From contig JACFNM010000120.1 in assembly GCA_019454915.1 (NCBI GenBank), positions 1 through 10,967 of the forward strand: a DNA stretch of 10,967 nucleotides, given 5' to 3'. Each line of letters starts with the position of its first letter. Position 1 is the stretch's first letter. The position numbers were made by a program, and so were the translations under genes. Positions 1-7,739 of the stretch are shown piece by piece. The notes under the pieces are model-generated. The model was given only the letters and a program-made list of their open reading frames with translations. It was not told the DNA's origin and made no database searches. The stretch comes from Chitinophagaceae bacterium. Lineage in GTDB: Bacteria; Bacteroidota; Bacteroidia; Chitinophagales; Chitinophagaceae.

Positions 1-1
1 G

Positions 2-448
2 ACAACGGGGTGGTTGTCATCGGTGCCCTATTTATTAGCGATTATAGGTATGCTGGGTGCGTCTTATTTTTCCGATAAGAAATTAAAAAGGAAAATTTTC
101 ATTTGGCCTTTTTTACTAATCGGATCAATTGCATTTTATGGCTCTTATCTTTTGGGCACTGACCATTTTTGGATGTCATTTGTACTCCTGATCATCGCAG
201 GGGGCGCCATGTATGCGCCGTATGGGCCTTTCTTTGCGGTCATCACGGAGGTATTGCCCAAAAATGTATCTGCCGGAGCAGTGGCATTGATAAACAGTTT
301 TGGCGCGTTGGGTTCTTTTGTGGGCGCTTATTTTGTGGGATATTTGAATGGGACAACTGGCGGCTTCGGTGCGTCTTATATTTTTATGGCGGGCTCTTTA
401 TTCCTTTCTGCTGTCATTACCATGATCGCGGTCCGGGAATCTAAATAG
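2..448 (+). CDS. MFS transporter, C-terminal part (5' end outside window)
   Basis: This is the last 148 codons of a major facilitator superfamily permease; the reading frame is open from the left edge, so the gene starts upstream. The visible part begins TTGWLSSVPYLLAIIGMLGA and continues into a basic cytoplasmic loop, SDKKLKRK, which is the usual repeat of the MFS loop motif in the second half of the protein. Four further hydrophobic segments follow, matching the final helices of a 12-helix transporter. The GWLSSVPYL...GML pattern resembles the anion:cation symporter (ACS) branch, whose members carry sugar acids and other organic anions, but that assignment is inference from a fragment. It lies 51 bp upstream of the first esterase gene on the same strand, so it may import the product released by the hydrolases. 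The TTG at 14-16 lies inside the frame and is not a start. Confidence 0.85.
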   Translation, partial: TTGWLSSVPYLLAIIGMLGASYFSDKKLKRKIFIWPFLLIGSIAFYGSYLLGTDHFWMSFVLLIIAGGAMYAPYGPFFAVITEVLPKNVSAGAVALINSFGALGSFVGAYFVGYLNGTTGGFGASYIFMAGSLFLSAVITMIAVRESK

Positions 449-499
449 CGACAGGATATTTTTATAGTTGAAGAATAAAAATTAGAAAAAAATACAACA

Positions 500-2320
500 A
501 TGAAAGAAGGAAAAAACAACAGTAACAGGATATTGAAAAGAACGGGAAAAATTTTCGGACGCTCTTTGATGATGGGGCTATGTATGCTACTCGCAGGGAA
601 TGTAACCGCGCAATCGGATAACTATAAATGGTGGAACCCGGCAAGAAATACCTTCCCCACGGTAGAGGGACAGGGATGGACTAAAGAAGTAAAAAGTTTT
701 TATGATCGGTTACCGGCGCGGGCAGAAGCCAATGTGAGAAAAGATGTGTGGAATCTGTCAAGACATAGCGCGGGGCTATATATAAAATTCAAATCGAATA
801 CCGGTGAGATTAAAGTGCGGTATGCTACCACAAAAAAAGATAATTATGCCATGCCGCACATGCCGGCAACAGGTGTGAGCGGGGTGGACTTGTATGCCTT
901 CGATCATAGCGGAAAATGGATATGGGTTCCGGGACGATATCATTTTGCGGATACCGTAACTTATCAATTCACTAACATAGAAATTGACCAACAATATAAG
1001 GGAAGAGACTGCGAATTCAGATTATTTCTTCCCCTCTATAATGGGGTGGAATGGATGGAGGTTGGCGTTCCGGAAGGAAAGTCTTTTTCTCCCTTACCGC
1101 TTTCTGAAGAAAAACCGGTGGTTGTCTATGGTACTTCCATAGCACAGGGAGGCTGCGCTTCGAGACCAGGGATGGCCTGGACGTCGTTGTTGGAAAGACA
1201 ATTGGATTATCCGCTGATTAACCTGGCATTTTCAGGGAATGGTAGACTGGAAAAACCGTTGATTGATTTGATTGCCGAAATTGACGCAAAGATTTATGTG
1301 CTGGATTGTATTCCGAACCTGACCAATATTTCCGCACCGGAATTAGAGACGAAAATAAGAGATGCGGTAAAAGGACTACAGGCAAAACGTTCCGGTATTC
1401 CTATCTTATTGGTGGAACATAGTCAGGGACCAGGTACCAGCACCGGCAACTTCAAAATGGTGGAGGATTGTGAAAGAGCTTCTGAAGTAACCAGAAATAC
1501 TTTTGCTAAACTTCAGGAGGAGGGTGTCAGGGGTATCTATCTTTTATCCCAGAAAGACATCGGAATGGATATCAACGCCACGGTAGATGGCATTCATCCG
1601 GCAGATATAGGAATGAAACAACATGCAGATGCTTATGAAAAAATAATCCGTGAAATCATACATGAACCATCCGGTAGTTCTAATTCAGCATTGCAGCCAG
1701 TTATTCAGGACAGAGATGGTTATGACTGGCGTGGCAGACATCAGGAAATCCTTCGTCTGAATAAAGTATCTCCACCCCAGAATGTGATTATAGCCAATTC
1801 TATCATTCATTACTGGGCGGGTGAGCCCAAAGCTTCAATTGTAAGGGGAGAGGATTCCTGGAATCGTTATCTGAAGCCATTAGGACTACGCAATCTTGGT
1901 TTTGGCTGGGACAGAATAGAAAATGCATTATGGCGTGTGTATCATGGAGAGCTGGATGGCTATACCGCGAAACATGTAGTGATTATGATTGGAACGAATA
2001 ATGTTGGATTTAACAGTGATGAAGAAATTATAGAAGGGTTACATTCACTGATTCTCGCCGTTAAATTACGTCAGCCAAAGACCAGCATCCTGCTGTCGGG
2101 TATTTTTCCAAGAAGGAATACGGAAAGCAGAATAGAGATGTTGAATCGTAAAATATCGCAACTTGCGGCTATTGAAAATATTAAGTATATCAATCCGGGA
2201 ATCGTATTATTAAATACATCCGGGAAAATAGACGAGAGTCTCTTCAGTGACGGAGTACATCCAAATGCTACCGGCTATAATAAAATAGCGCCTTTATTAG
2301 CGACTTATCTGAAGAATTGA
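500..2320 (+). CDS. secreted two-domain SGNH/GDSL esterase (GxDLY-type N-terminal domain)
   Basis: A 606-residue exported hydrolase. Residues 1-38 form a signal peptide with a long basic N-region and a cleavage site near VTA|Q. Residues about 40-195 are a beta-rich domain carrying the GxDLY signature (GVDLY, 128-132) of the SGNH_hydro_N family. A first SGNH domain follows: nucleophile motif YGTSIAQGG (210-218, Ser213), FSGNG (244-248), and DGIHP (363-367, Asp363 and His366). A second SGNH domain fills residues about 420-606: IANSIIHYW (431-439, Ser434), IGTNN (497-501) and DGVHP (584-588, Asp584 and His587). Both triads look intact. Such proteins are usually carbohydrate esterases that remove acetyl or other acyl groups; the substrate here is unknown. 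The ATG at 500 follows an A-rich stretch with no Shine-Dalgarno sequence. The internal ATG at 569 is less likely because it would remove the basic part of the signal peptide. Confidence 0.9.
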   Translation: MKEGKNNSNRILKRTGKIFGRSLMMGLCMLLAGNVTAQSDNYKWWNPARNTFPTVEGQGWTKEVKSFYDRLPARAEANVRKDVWNLSRHSAGLYIKFKSNTGEIKVRYATTKKDNYAMPHMPATGVSGVDLYAFDHSGKWIWVPGRYHFADTVTYQFTNIEIDQQYKGRDCEFRLFLPLYNGVEWMEVGVPEGKSFSPLPLSEEKPVVVYGTSIAQGGCASRPGMAWTSLLERQLDYPLINLAFSGNGRLEKPLIDLIAEIDAKIYVLDCIPNLTNISAPELETKIRDAVKGLQAKRSGIPILLVEHSQGPGTSTGNFKMVEDCERASEVTRNTFAKLQEEGVRGIYLLSQKDIGMDINATVDGIHPADIGMKQHADAYEKIIREIIHEPSGSSNSALQPVIQDRDGYDWRGRHQEILRLNKVSPPQNVIIANSIIHYWAGEPKASIVRGEDSWNRYLKPLGLRNLGFGWDRIENALWRVYHGELDGYTAKHVVIMIGTNNVGFNSDEEIIEGLHSLILAVKLRQPKTSILLSGIFPRRNTESRIEMLNRKISQLAAIENIKYINPGIVLLNTSGKIDESLFSDGVHPNATGYNKIAPLLATYLKN

Positions 2321-2394
2321 GCCTCGGGATTATCGCTGACTAATTATGATATCCGGTTTGTTTCATCCGAAATGTAAAAATTCAAATTCTTGTT

Positions 2395-4539
2395 ATGAGG
2401 AGTTTTTTGTTGTTGAGTTTGGTTTTTTCAATTCCTGTTCTAAATGCACAGGATAGGTCTTTGCGTTGGGAGGAGGAAGCTCCGGGAATTTGGAAAGCCG
2501 TAGTCGGTGAACCGGAAAAGGTTACGCCTTTGTCTATTGCCGGTATTCAACCTAAGTTATCAGCGCTTTCATCGTTGGGGAATCCGGCTTTTCCCGAAAA
2601 CCTAAGGCAAAGTACAGGTGAAATTTTTGATGCAAAAGCAATTCTTCGTTTTCCATTAGAAAGAGGAGAACAACTTTTCGGACTGGGGTTAAATTTCAAA
2701 TCAGTTCAGCAAAGGGGCACTATCAAAGAATTGCAGGTAGATCATTATGGAGAGACTGATAACGGCCGATCTCATGCACCGGTGGCTTTCTATGTTTCAG
2801 ACAGAGGTTACGGAGTTTTAATTAATGCGGCCCGACGTATTAAGGTATATGTGGGGATAGCTGTCCGAAAAGACAGCAAAGATCCGCCACCGGAGATGAA
2901 TAGAAACACCCAGCCCGATTGGAATCCACAACCTTATTCAGATGCTGTAGAGATAGTAGTTCAGGCTCCGGGTACGGATATCTATCTCTTTGCCGGGAAA
3001 AATGCGCTGGAAGTGGTACAAAGGTATAATCTGTTTTGTGGAGGAGGGGTACTGCCGCCTAAATGGGGATTGGGCTTTACCCAGCGTACGCCTACTCTTT
3101 ATTCTGATCGCCAGGTAATGGAAGAGGCAGATCGTTTTGAACAAAAAGGATATCCTTTAAGTTTTATCGGGCTGGAACCCGGATGGCAGAGCTATTCCTA
3201 TCCCAATAGTTTTGTATGGGATAAGGGGCGTTTTCCTGACCCGGGCAAATTGGTAAAGCAATTGCTTGATAAAAATATCAGGATCAACCTTTGGATTAAT
3301 CCCTACGTGTCTTCTCATTCTCCTCTTTACAGTGATATTTTACCCTATACCGGAAGCCATACAGTGTGGGCAGGAGTTGTTCCGGATATTACTTTACCTG
3401 TTGTTCAGGATTTGTATAAAGGACTCTTTTACAAACAGCATCTTGATATTGGTGTGTCCGGATACAAGATTGATGAGACAGATGGATATGATGTGTGGCT
3501 CTGGCCGGACGGTGCCAGGTTTCCTTCGGGATTAAGCGGTGAACAAATGCGTCAGATCTATGGCTTGCAGTTTCAGAAGATGACCGACAAATGGTTTCGG
3601 GAAAAAAATCAGCGCACCTACGGTTTGACACGCGCCTCCAACAGCGGCGCTTCGTCCCTGCCTTATGTTATTTATAATGATTATTACAATCATCGTGATT
3701 TTATCACGGCGTTATGCAACAGTAGTTTTATCGGTGTACTATGGACGCCTGAAGCCCGCTCTTCAAAATCCGCGGAGGAATGGTTGAGAAGAATGCAAAC
3801 GGTCTGTTTTTCACCCATGGCCATGCTGAACGCCTGGGCAGACGGGACTCAGCCATGGACTTTCCCCGAAGTGGCGAAAGAAGTTAAAGAGGTGATGTTA
3901 TTGAGAATGCAATTGTTGCCCTATTTGTATAACGCTTTTGCCCAATACCATTTTGAAGGTAAACCGCCGGTAAGAGCGATGAATCTGGAGGAGGGATTTT
4001 TTTATGAAACGAAATTGCAGAAAGGTGATTTGAATTCCACAGAAAATCCCTACGAGATGGCCGTACAACAGGATGTTAAAGATCAGTATATGCTGGGAGA
4101 TTATATACTGGTAGCGCCGTTATTTGCCGGTGAAACCAGGCGTAGTGTGATCCTTCCCAAAGGCAACTGGTATGACTTCTATTCCGGAAAGTTGGTGGGT
4201 AATGGTAACGTTATTGAAATAAATCCGGGTCTGTCTAAGATCCCGCTATTTGTTAAAGAGGGAGGGATCATACCCATGATTCCACCTCTATTGCATACGC
4301 CGGAGAAGAATGATGTATTACCTTTAACCGTAAGGTATTACGGGAGCGTGGAAAACAGCATTTCTTTATATGATGATGACGGTGATACTTTTGATTATGA
4401 AAAAGGAGATTATGCCAGAGCTGTATTATCAGTGAAGAAGAACCGAAGAGGAGAATTAAGAGGTTTTGCGGAATTACCCAAAACGAAGTCTTTTCATTAT
4501 AACAAAGTGAACTGGGTGTTTATGACGAACGGAGAATAA
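2395..4539 (+). CDS. secreted glycoside hydrolase family 31 enzyme
   Basis: A 714-residue alpha-glycosidase-type enzyme of family GH31. Residues 1-18 are a signal peptide ending LNA|QD with no lipobox cysteine, so periplasmic or secreted. Residues about 20-215 are the N-terminal beta-sandwich, including the family-typical EQLFGLGLNF (92-101). The (beta/alpha)8 barrel runs from about 220 (PPKWGLGFTQR) to about 520. The nucleophile is probably Asp360 in GYKIDETDGYD (356-366). By comparison with the usual LTRAG...WSGD stretch of GH31, the acid/base is probably Asp429 in YVIYNDYYNH, after LTRASNSG (411-418). GRFPDP, NLWINPY and LLPYLYNAF are further family signatures. A C-terminal beta domain (about 570-690) includes VAPLF, LPKGNWYDFYSG and the acidic LYDDDGDTFDYEKGDY. 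GH31 members act on alpha-glucosides, alpha-xylosides, alpha-galactosides and others; the active-site variant here does not let me choose. It sits 74 bp after the double esterase on the same strand. Confidence 0.92.
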   Translation: MRSFLLLSLVFSIPVLNAQDRSLRWEEEAPGIWKAVVGEPEKVTPLSIAGIQPKLSALSSLGNPAFPENLRQSTGEIFDAKAILRFPLERGEQLFGLGLNFKSVQQRGTIKELQVDHYGETDNGRSHAPVAFYVSDRGYGVLINAARRIKVYVGIAVRKDSKDPPPEMNRNTQPDWNPQPYSDAVEIVVQAPGTDIYLFAGKNALEVVQRYNLFCGGGVLPPKWGLGFTQRTPTLYSDRQVMEEADRFEQKGYPLSFIGLEPGWQSYSYPNSFVWDKGRFPDPGKLVKQLLDKNIRINLWINPYVSSHSPLYSDILPYTGSHTVWAGVVPDITLPVVQDLYKGLFYKQHLDIGVSGYKIDETDGYDVWLWPDGARFPSGLSGEQMRQIYGLQFQKMTDKWFREKNQRTYGLTRASNSGASSLPYVIYNDYYNHRDFITALCNSSFIGVLWTPEARSSKSAEEWLRRMQTVCFSPMAMLNAWADGTQPWTFPEVAKEVKEVMLLRMQLLPYLYNAFAQYHFEGKPPVRAMNLEEGFFYETKLQKGDLNSTENPYEMAVQQDVKDQYMLGDYILVAPLFAGETRRSVILPKGNWYDFYSGKLVGNGNVIEINPGLSKIPLFVKEGGIIPMIPPLLHTPEKNDVLPLTVRYYGSVENSISLYDDDGDTFDYEKGDYARAVLSVKKNRRGELRGFAELPKTKSFHYNKVNWVFMTNGE

Positions 4540-4684
4540 GTTTCATATTATTGCTCATCGGAAACTCAAAAACGAAATAGCTGATTGCAGAAAGAGAGCC
4601 GAAGGAAAGAAAAACGGAAACGATGAACCGGGTTTGCTTTCCGACCCTTGTGATGTTATTATTCAATTTCATTATTCAGTCAGT
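4540..4684 (+). other. intergenic gap with a 6-bp inverted repeat
   Basis: This gap between the GH31 and fusion-esterase genes holds a CGGAAA (4615-4620) and TTTCCG (4638-4643) inverted repeat with a 17-nt loop. No T-run follows, so it is not an intrinsic terminator, and I see no TTTG/TAnnTTTG promoter. It could be a weak mRNA structure or a chance match. Confidence 0.3.
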
Positions 4685-6628
4685 ATGAAAAGGATTATTC
4701 CAAAGATATTCGGTTTGTGTTTTTTCTGCAGTGTAACGGTATTTGCACAACAACAACAGCAAGAAAGTGAATGGCATGGCTTTGTCAGGGAGTCTTTTCT
4801 TTTTCAGGGGAGAAAGGCTCATGTCGTGAAGCCTGACCACACATTGCAGGGCAATCCCTGGGTATGGCGTGCTTATTTTCCGGATTGGCATATAGAAATG
4901 GATAGTATTCTTCTAAGGCGTGGTTTTCATATCGCATATATTGACTGTAGTGATATGTACGGCAATGCAGAATCCATGCAGGTCTGGGATAATTTCTACG
5001 ATTATCTTACAAACGAGAAACAATTATCGAAAAAACCGGCTCTGGAAGGAGTAAGTCGTGGCGGATTATTTATATATGGCTGGGCTAAAAGAAACCCGGA
5101 CAAAGTAAGCTGTATTTATGCCGAAGCGCCGGTGATGAACATTACCCAATGGGCAGAAAAAGCTAAAGAAATCGGAGAAAAAAAAGAAGCGCTCACCAAA
5201 TTGCTCAAAGCTTATCAATTCTCGGTGGATCAACTTAATGATTATAAAGATAATCCGATAGAAAATTTAGAAGGGTTGGCAGGATTTAAAATTCCTGTTG
5301 TACATGTGGTTTGTGAAAAAGACAGCGTAGTTCCGGTAATGAATAACACTCGTATTTTCGAAGCCAATTACAAGAAGCTTGGAGGCAATGTTCAGGTGGA
5401 TTATATGACAGAGGAGATCACTTTCAACGGACATCATTTCAGGATTAATGATCCGGGTCATTATGCTGATTTTATCATGCAAAATTCATGGCCGGTAAAA
5501 CAAAATCTGGAAAATAAAAAGTTTATACACGAGTTCGGCAGCCTGAATAATTGCCTGTTGAAATTGAATAAAGAAAAAGCGTTGACTGTTGCTTTTATGG
5601 GTGGTTCGATTACGCAGGGAAGGGGATGGAGAGGCAAGGTTATGCAATATTTGAACGAACTTTATCCACAGGTAAACTTTCATTTCATACAGGCGGGAAT
5701 TGCTTCTTTGGGTAGCGTTCCTCACGCATTTCGATTGCAGCGGGATGTATTGGACAGTGGAAAAATTGATGTATTGTTTCTGGAGGCTGCAGTTAACGAT
5801 TGGGCGAATAACACTCCGGAGGTGCAACAAAAAAGAGCAATGGAAGGCATAGTGAGACATGCACTTACCAATAATCCCTACATGAATGTCATCATCATGG
5901 CATTTGCCGATGAAAGCAAAGTGGAGGACTATCAGCAGGGAAGGATACCTAAAGAGGTAAAAGTTCATGAGGATATTTCTTCACTCTATCATCTTCCTTT
6001 CATTAATCTTGCCCGGGAAGTTGAACAAAGGATTGCTCATAGGGAATTCACCTGGAAGGAAGACTTTAAAGATCTGCATCCTTCTCCTTTTGGCCAGGAG
6101 ATCTACTTTCAAACAATAAAGACCTTGTGGAGAAATGCTATCAAAAAATATGAAGGGCAGGCACTATCGGCAGCAGTGTTACCTCCCGTTGAAACTGAAG
6201 GAGTATATGACCGTGGAAAATATGAATCTGTTGACAAGGCCGTTCGGCTGAAGCAGTTTTCTGTTATTCCTGACTGGCAACCCGGGGACGGGAAGCCTGT
6301 GAGACCCGGGTTTGTGAATGTTCCTGTTCTCGCAGGAGAGGAGGCCGGTGCATCCTTCACGTTTAGGTTTCGCGGCAATGCGGTGGGTATTGCTACCGTA
6401 TCAGGGCCGGATGCCGGGATGATAAGGTATAAAATAGACGGTAAGGCTTCGAAGACCGTAGATTTATATACCCAGTGGAGCAAGAGTTTACATTTGCCCT
6501 GGTATTTGGTTTTGGGAGATAATCTAACTGATAAGAAGCATAAAGTCGAAATTGAAATACTGGCGCAAAAAAATAAGTTATCCCTTGGCAATGCCTGCCG
6601 GATTGTTCATTTCTTGGTTAATGAATAA
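4685..6628 (+). CDS. secreted alpha/beta-hydrolase fused to SGNH esterase
   Basis: A 647-residue fusion. I chose the ATG at 4685 because it is followed directly by a signal peptide (MKRIIPKIFGLCFFCSVTVF, cleavage near FAQ). The frame is open back to a TTG at 4634, but that would place 17 non-signal-like residues in front. Residues about 25-270 are an alpha/beta-hydrolase: nucleophile elbow EGVSRGG (121-127, Ser124), probable acid Asp213 in CEKDSVVP, and a candidate histidine at 259 (PGHY). Residues about 295-490 are an SGNH domain: FMGGSITQG (304-312, Ser308), block II around AGIASLGS (337-344), AAVND (368-372, Asn371), and DLHPSPFG (463-470, Asp463 and His465). Residues about 505-647 are beta-rich and could be an accessory or carbohydrate-binding domain, which I cannot name. 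It is probably a dual esterase acting with the upstream double esterase and GH31 enzyme. The 145 bp gap before it is the largest in the block, so it could have its own promoter. Confidence 0.88.
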   Translation: MKRIIPKIFGLCFFCSVTVFAQQQQQESEWHGFVRESFLFQGRKAHVVKPDHTLQGNPWVWRAYFPDWHIEMDSILLRRGFHIAYIDCSDMYGNAESMQVWDNFYDYLTNEKQLSKKPALEGVSRGGLFIYGWAKRNPDKVSCIYAEAPVMNITQWAEKAKEIGEKKEALTKLLKAYQFSVDQLNDYKDNPIENLEGLAGFKIPVVHVVCEKDSVVPVMNNTRIFEANYKKLGGNVQVDYMTEEITFNGHHFRINDPGHYADFIMQNSWPVKQNLENKKFIHEFGSLNNCLLKLNKEKALTVAFMGGSITQGRGWRGKVMQYLNELYPQVNFHFIQAGIASLGSVPHAFRLQRDVLDSGKIDVLFLEAAVNDWANNTPEVQQKRAMEGIVRHALTNNPYMNVIIMAFADESKVEDYQQGRIPKEVKVHEDISSLYHLPFINLAREVEQRIAHREFTWKEDFKDLHPSPFGQEIYFQTIKTLWRNAIKKYEGQALSAAVLPPVETEGVYDRGKYESVDKAVRLKQFSVIPDWQPGDGKPVRPGFVNVPVLAGEEAGASFTFRFRGNAVGIATVSGPDAGMIRYKIDGKASKTVDLYTQWSKSLHLPWYLVLGDNLTDKKHKVEIEILAQKNKLSLGNACRIVHFLVNE

Positions 6629-6640
6629 TATCTCCTCTCT

Positions 6641-6673
6641 TTTGGAAATTAATCGTCTTTTCCGTTACCTTTG
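6641..6673 (+). promoter_or_regulatory. Bacteroidota-type promoter of the tRNA-Pro gene
   Basis: TTTG at 6641-6644 is followed after 21 bp by TACCTTTG at 6666-6673. This matches the Bacteroidota housekeeping pattern (TTTG, 19-21 bp, TAnnTTTG) exactly. Transcription would begin around 6679-6682, giving a leader of about 80 nt before the mature tRNA. Confidence 0.75.
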
Positions 6674-6727
6674 CCAGCCTTTTGTTTTTGGAGAATTTAA
6701 AGGACGAAGGAGTAATAGATTTTCAAG

Positions 6728-6747
6728 ATCCCGTCGGATGACGGGAT
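6728..6747 (+). other. perfect 8-bp hairpin in the tRNA leader
   Basis: ATCCCGTC (6728-6735) and GACGGGAT (6740-6747) pair perfectly around a GGAT loop. The hairpin lies inside the predicted precursor, 15 nt before the tRNA. The short T-run at 6758-6762 begins 10 nt after the stem, too far for a normal intrinsic terminator. It could be a processing or stability element of the precursor. Confidence 0.6.
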
Positions 6748-6762
6748 AGAATATAAGTTTTT

Positions 6763-6836
6763 CGGGAGGTAGTTCAGCCCGGTAGAATACGTGGTTTGGG
6801 ACCACGGGGTCGCAGGTTCGAATCCTGTCCTCCCGA
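6763..6836 (+). tRNA. tRNA-Pro (anticodon TGG)
   Basis: A full cloverleaf can be folded. The acceptor stem CGGGAGG (6763-6769) pairs with CCTCCCG (6829-6835), with discriminator A at 6836. The D arm is GTTC/GAAT. The anticodon stem CGTGG/CCACG (6790-6794 and 6802-6806) encloses loop TTTGGGA with anticodon TGG at 6797-6799. The T arm is GCAGG, loop TTCGAAT, then CCTGT. CCA is not encoded. The loop and anticodon stem closely resemble proline tRNAs of other bacteria. It has its own promoter and terminator, and it borders the accessory toxin-antitoxin region. Confidence 0.96.
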
Positions 6837-6840
6837 CATA

Positions 6841-6876
6841 GCCCGCCGTGACTCGCAGAGCTCAGGCGGGTTTTTA
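6841..6876 (+). terminator. intrinsic terminator of the tRNA-Pro gene
   Basis: CCCGCC (6842-6847) pairs with GGCGGG (6865-6870), extended inward by TGA/TCA across a one-base bulge, and is followed directly by TTTTTATTT. It begins 5 nt after the tRNA. Confidence 0.85.
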
Positions 6877-6955
6877 TTTGATAATATTCTCACTTCGTAG
6901 TGCGCTTCCTTGGTCGAAAGTTTGATAGCAGTAGGATAAATGTTACCAGGAACTC

Positions 6956-6987
6956 CTAATAGTAGTGCTGCACGTTTAGACTATTAG
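6956..6987. repeat. 7-bp inverted repeat downstream of tRNA
   Basis: CTAATAG (6956-6962) is mirrored by CTATTAG (6981-6987) with an 18-nt spacer, in the otherwise empty stretch between the tRNA terminator and the end of higA (6877-7047). It is AT-rich and has no T-run. It may be chance or part of the higA transcript end. Confidence 0.3.
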
Positions 6988-7047
6988 TTTAAGACTTTAA
7001 TTGATTAGGTATTTCGTGAAATGAGCTTATGATAGATAGAGAAACCG

Positions 7048-7407
7048 CTAATACGCTTGTATCAGTACATTTGCCGGTATATGAAGTTTTTCATTTAGCT
7101 TACGGATCATTGCCAGGCTCAGCTTCCTTTTTCCTGAAAGTATCTCTGATTTTCTGGATCTATACCCTAAAATTTCAGATAACTCAACCTCCGACATGTT
7201 CATTTGCTCCAGCCTGAATTTAATAGCTTCTACAGGGTTAGGCTTCGGAACCGGGTAAAGTTCGTTTTCGTATTCTTTGATTAGTATAGAAAGGATTTCC
7301 AATTCGTCGGATTCTTTAGAATCAGGCTTAATATTTTTTTGCATCAGCTTATAAGCGCGGGCTAACGCATCTTCATATTGCTGATTATTTTTTATTGGTT
7401 TTAACAT
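7048..7407 (-). CDS. higA: HigA-family antitoxin with Xre-type HTH
   Basis: A 119-residue antitoxin of the HigA type (COG5499-like). The N-terminal half (about 1-50) is helical and acidic (KESDELEILSILIKEYENEL), the part that usually contacts the toxin. Residues about 58-113 are an Xre/Cro helix-turn-helix: NPVEAIKFRLEQMNMSEVEL, then SEILGYRSRKSEILSGKRKL with the recognition helix around 84-94, then MIRKLNEKLHIPANVL. The protein should bind and neutralise HigB and repress the shared promoter. Its ATG lies inside the 3' end of higB (23 nt overlap, 7385-7407), so the two are translationally coupled. The toxin-first order is the characteristic HigBA layout. It reads toward the tRNA gene. Confidence 0.92.
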   Translation of the reverse strand: MLKPIKNNQQYEDALARAYKLMQKNIKPDSKESDELEILSILIKEYENELYPVPKPNPVEAIKFRLEQMNMSEVELSEILGYRSRKSEILSGKRKLSLAMIRKLNEKLHIPANVLIQAY

Positions 7408-7702
7408 AACCTACTTTTTTAGCGTCTATTTTATCATACTGCTTGTGAGTACCGAACCATATTACAAATACTATTTTTAGCCGGTATTCGATATCTGCAA
7501 TTAGCCGAAAACTGTTGCCATGGATGTTGAAAACAACTCTTTTATCCGTTAAAACGGAAGCATTCCGGTATTGCGCTTTTAACTCGTTAGGATTGCTCCA
7601 ACTGGCAGCGTTAGCTTCTTCATACCATGATAGTAGTGCCTGCTTCGCCTGTGGAAACATCTCCCAATAATCTTTTAGCGTTCTTACGGCAATAACCCTC
7701 AT
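7385..7702 (-). CDS. higB: HigB-family mRNA interferase toxin
   Basis: A 105-residue toxin of the HigB_toxin family (RelE-like fold), expected to cleave mRNA, usually on the ribosome. The sequence shows the family hallmarks: MRVIAVRTLKDYW at the N-terminus, SWSNPNELKAQYRNASVL (34-51), FNIHGNSFRLI (58-68) and GTHKQYDKID (84-93). I place the start at the ATG at 7702 because family members begin MR(V/I)I-RTL. An in-frame TTG two codons upstream at 7708 is less likely. The frame is intact with no sign of decay. It is the first gene of the higB-higA operon and lies 15 nt downstream of a palindromic operator candidate. Confidence 0.93.
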   Translation of the reverse strand: MRVIAVRTLKDYWEMFPQAKQALLSWYEEANAASWSNPNELKAQYRNASVLTDKRVVFNIHGNSFRLIADIEYRLKIVFVIWFGTHKQYDKIDAKKVGYVKTNKK

Positions 7703-7716
7703 TGGCAAATATACTG

Positions 7717-7739
7717 AATGTTACCGATTTGGTAACATT
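7717..7739. promoter_or_regulatory. palindromic operator candidate of higBA
   Basis: AATGTTACC, a 5-nt spacer (GATTT) and GGTAACATT form a perfect 9-bp inverted repeat, ending 15 nt before the higB start codon. This position and symmetry fit a site bound by a HigA dimer to repress its own operon. An 8-bp palindrome, GTTATAAC, lies 27 bp further upstream at 7766-7773 and shares the GTTA/TAAC core, so it may be a second, weaker site. A clear TAnnTTTG promoter for higB was not found. Confidence 0.6.

Noticed and set aside
4634..4684. TTG-initiated N-terminal extension of the fusion esterase
   Set aside because: The ATG at 4685 is directly followed by a clear signal peptide; the 17 extra residues would bury it.
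5486..5968. 160-codon minus-strand frame inside the fusion esterase gene
   Set aside because: It lies wholly within a strongly supported coding region, and its translation resembles no protein family; a shadow frame.
6763..6836. tRNA 3' end as an integration attachment site
   Set aside because: No second copy of the tRNA 3' sequence and no integrase gene were seen in the window.
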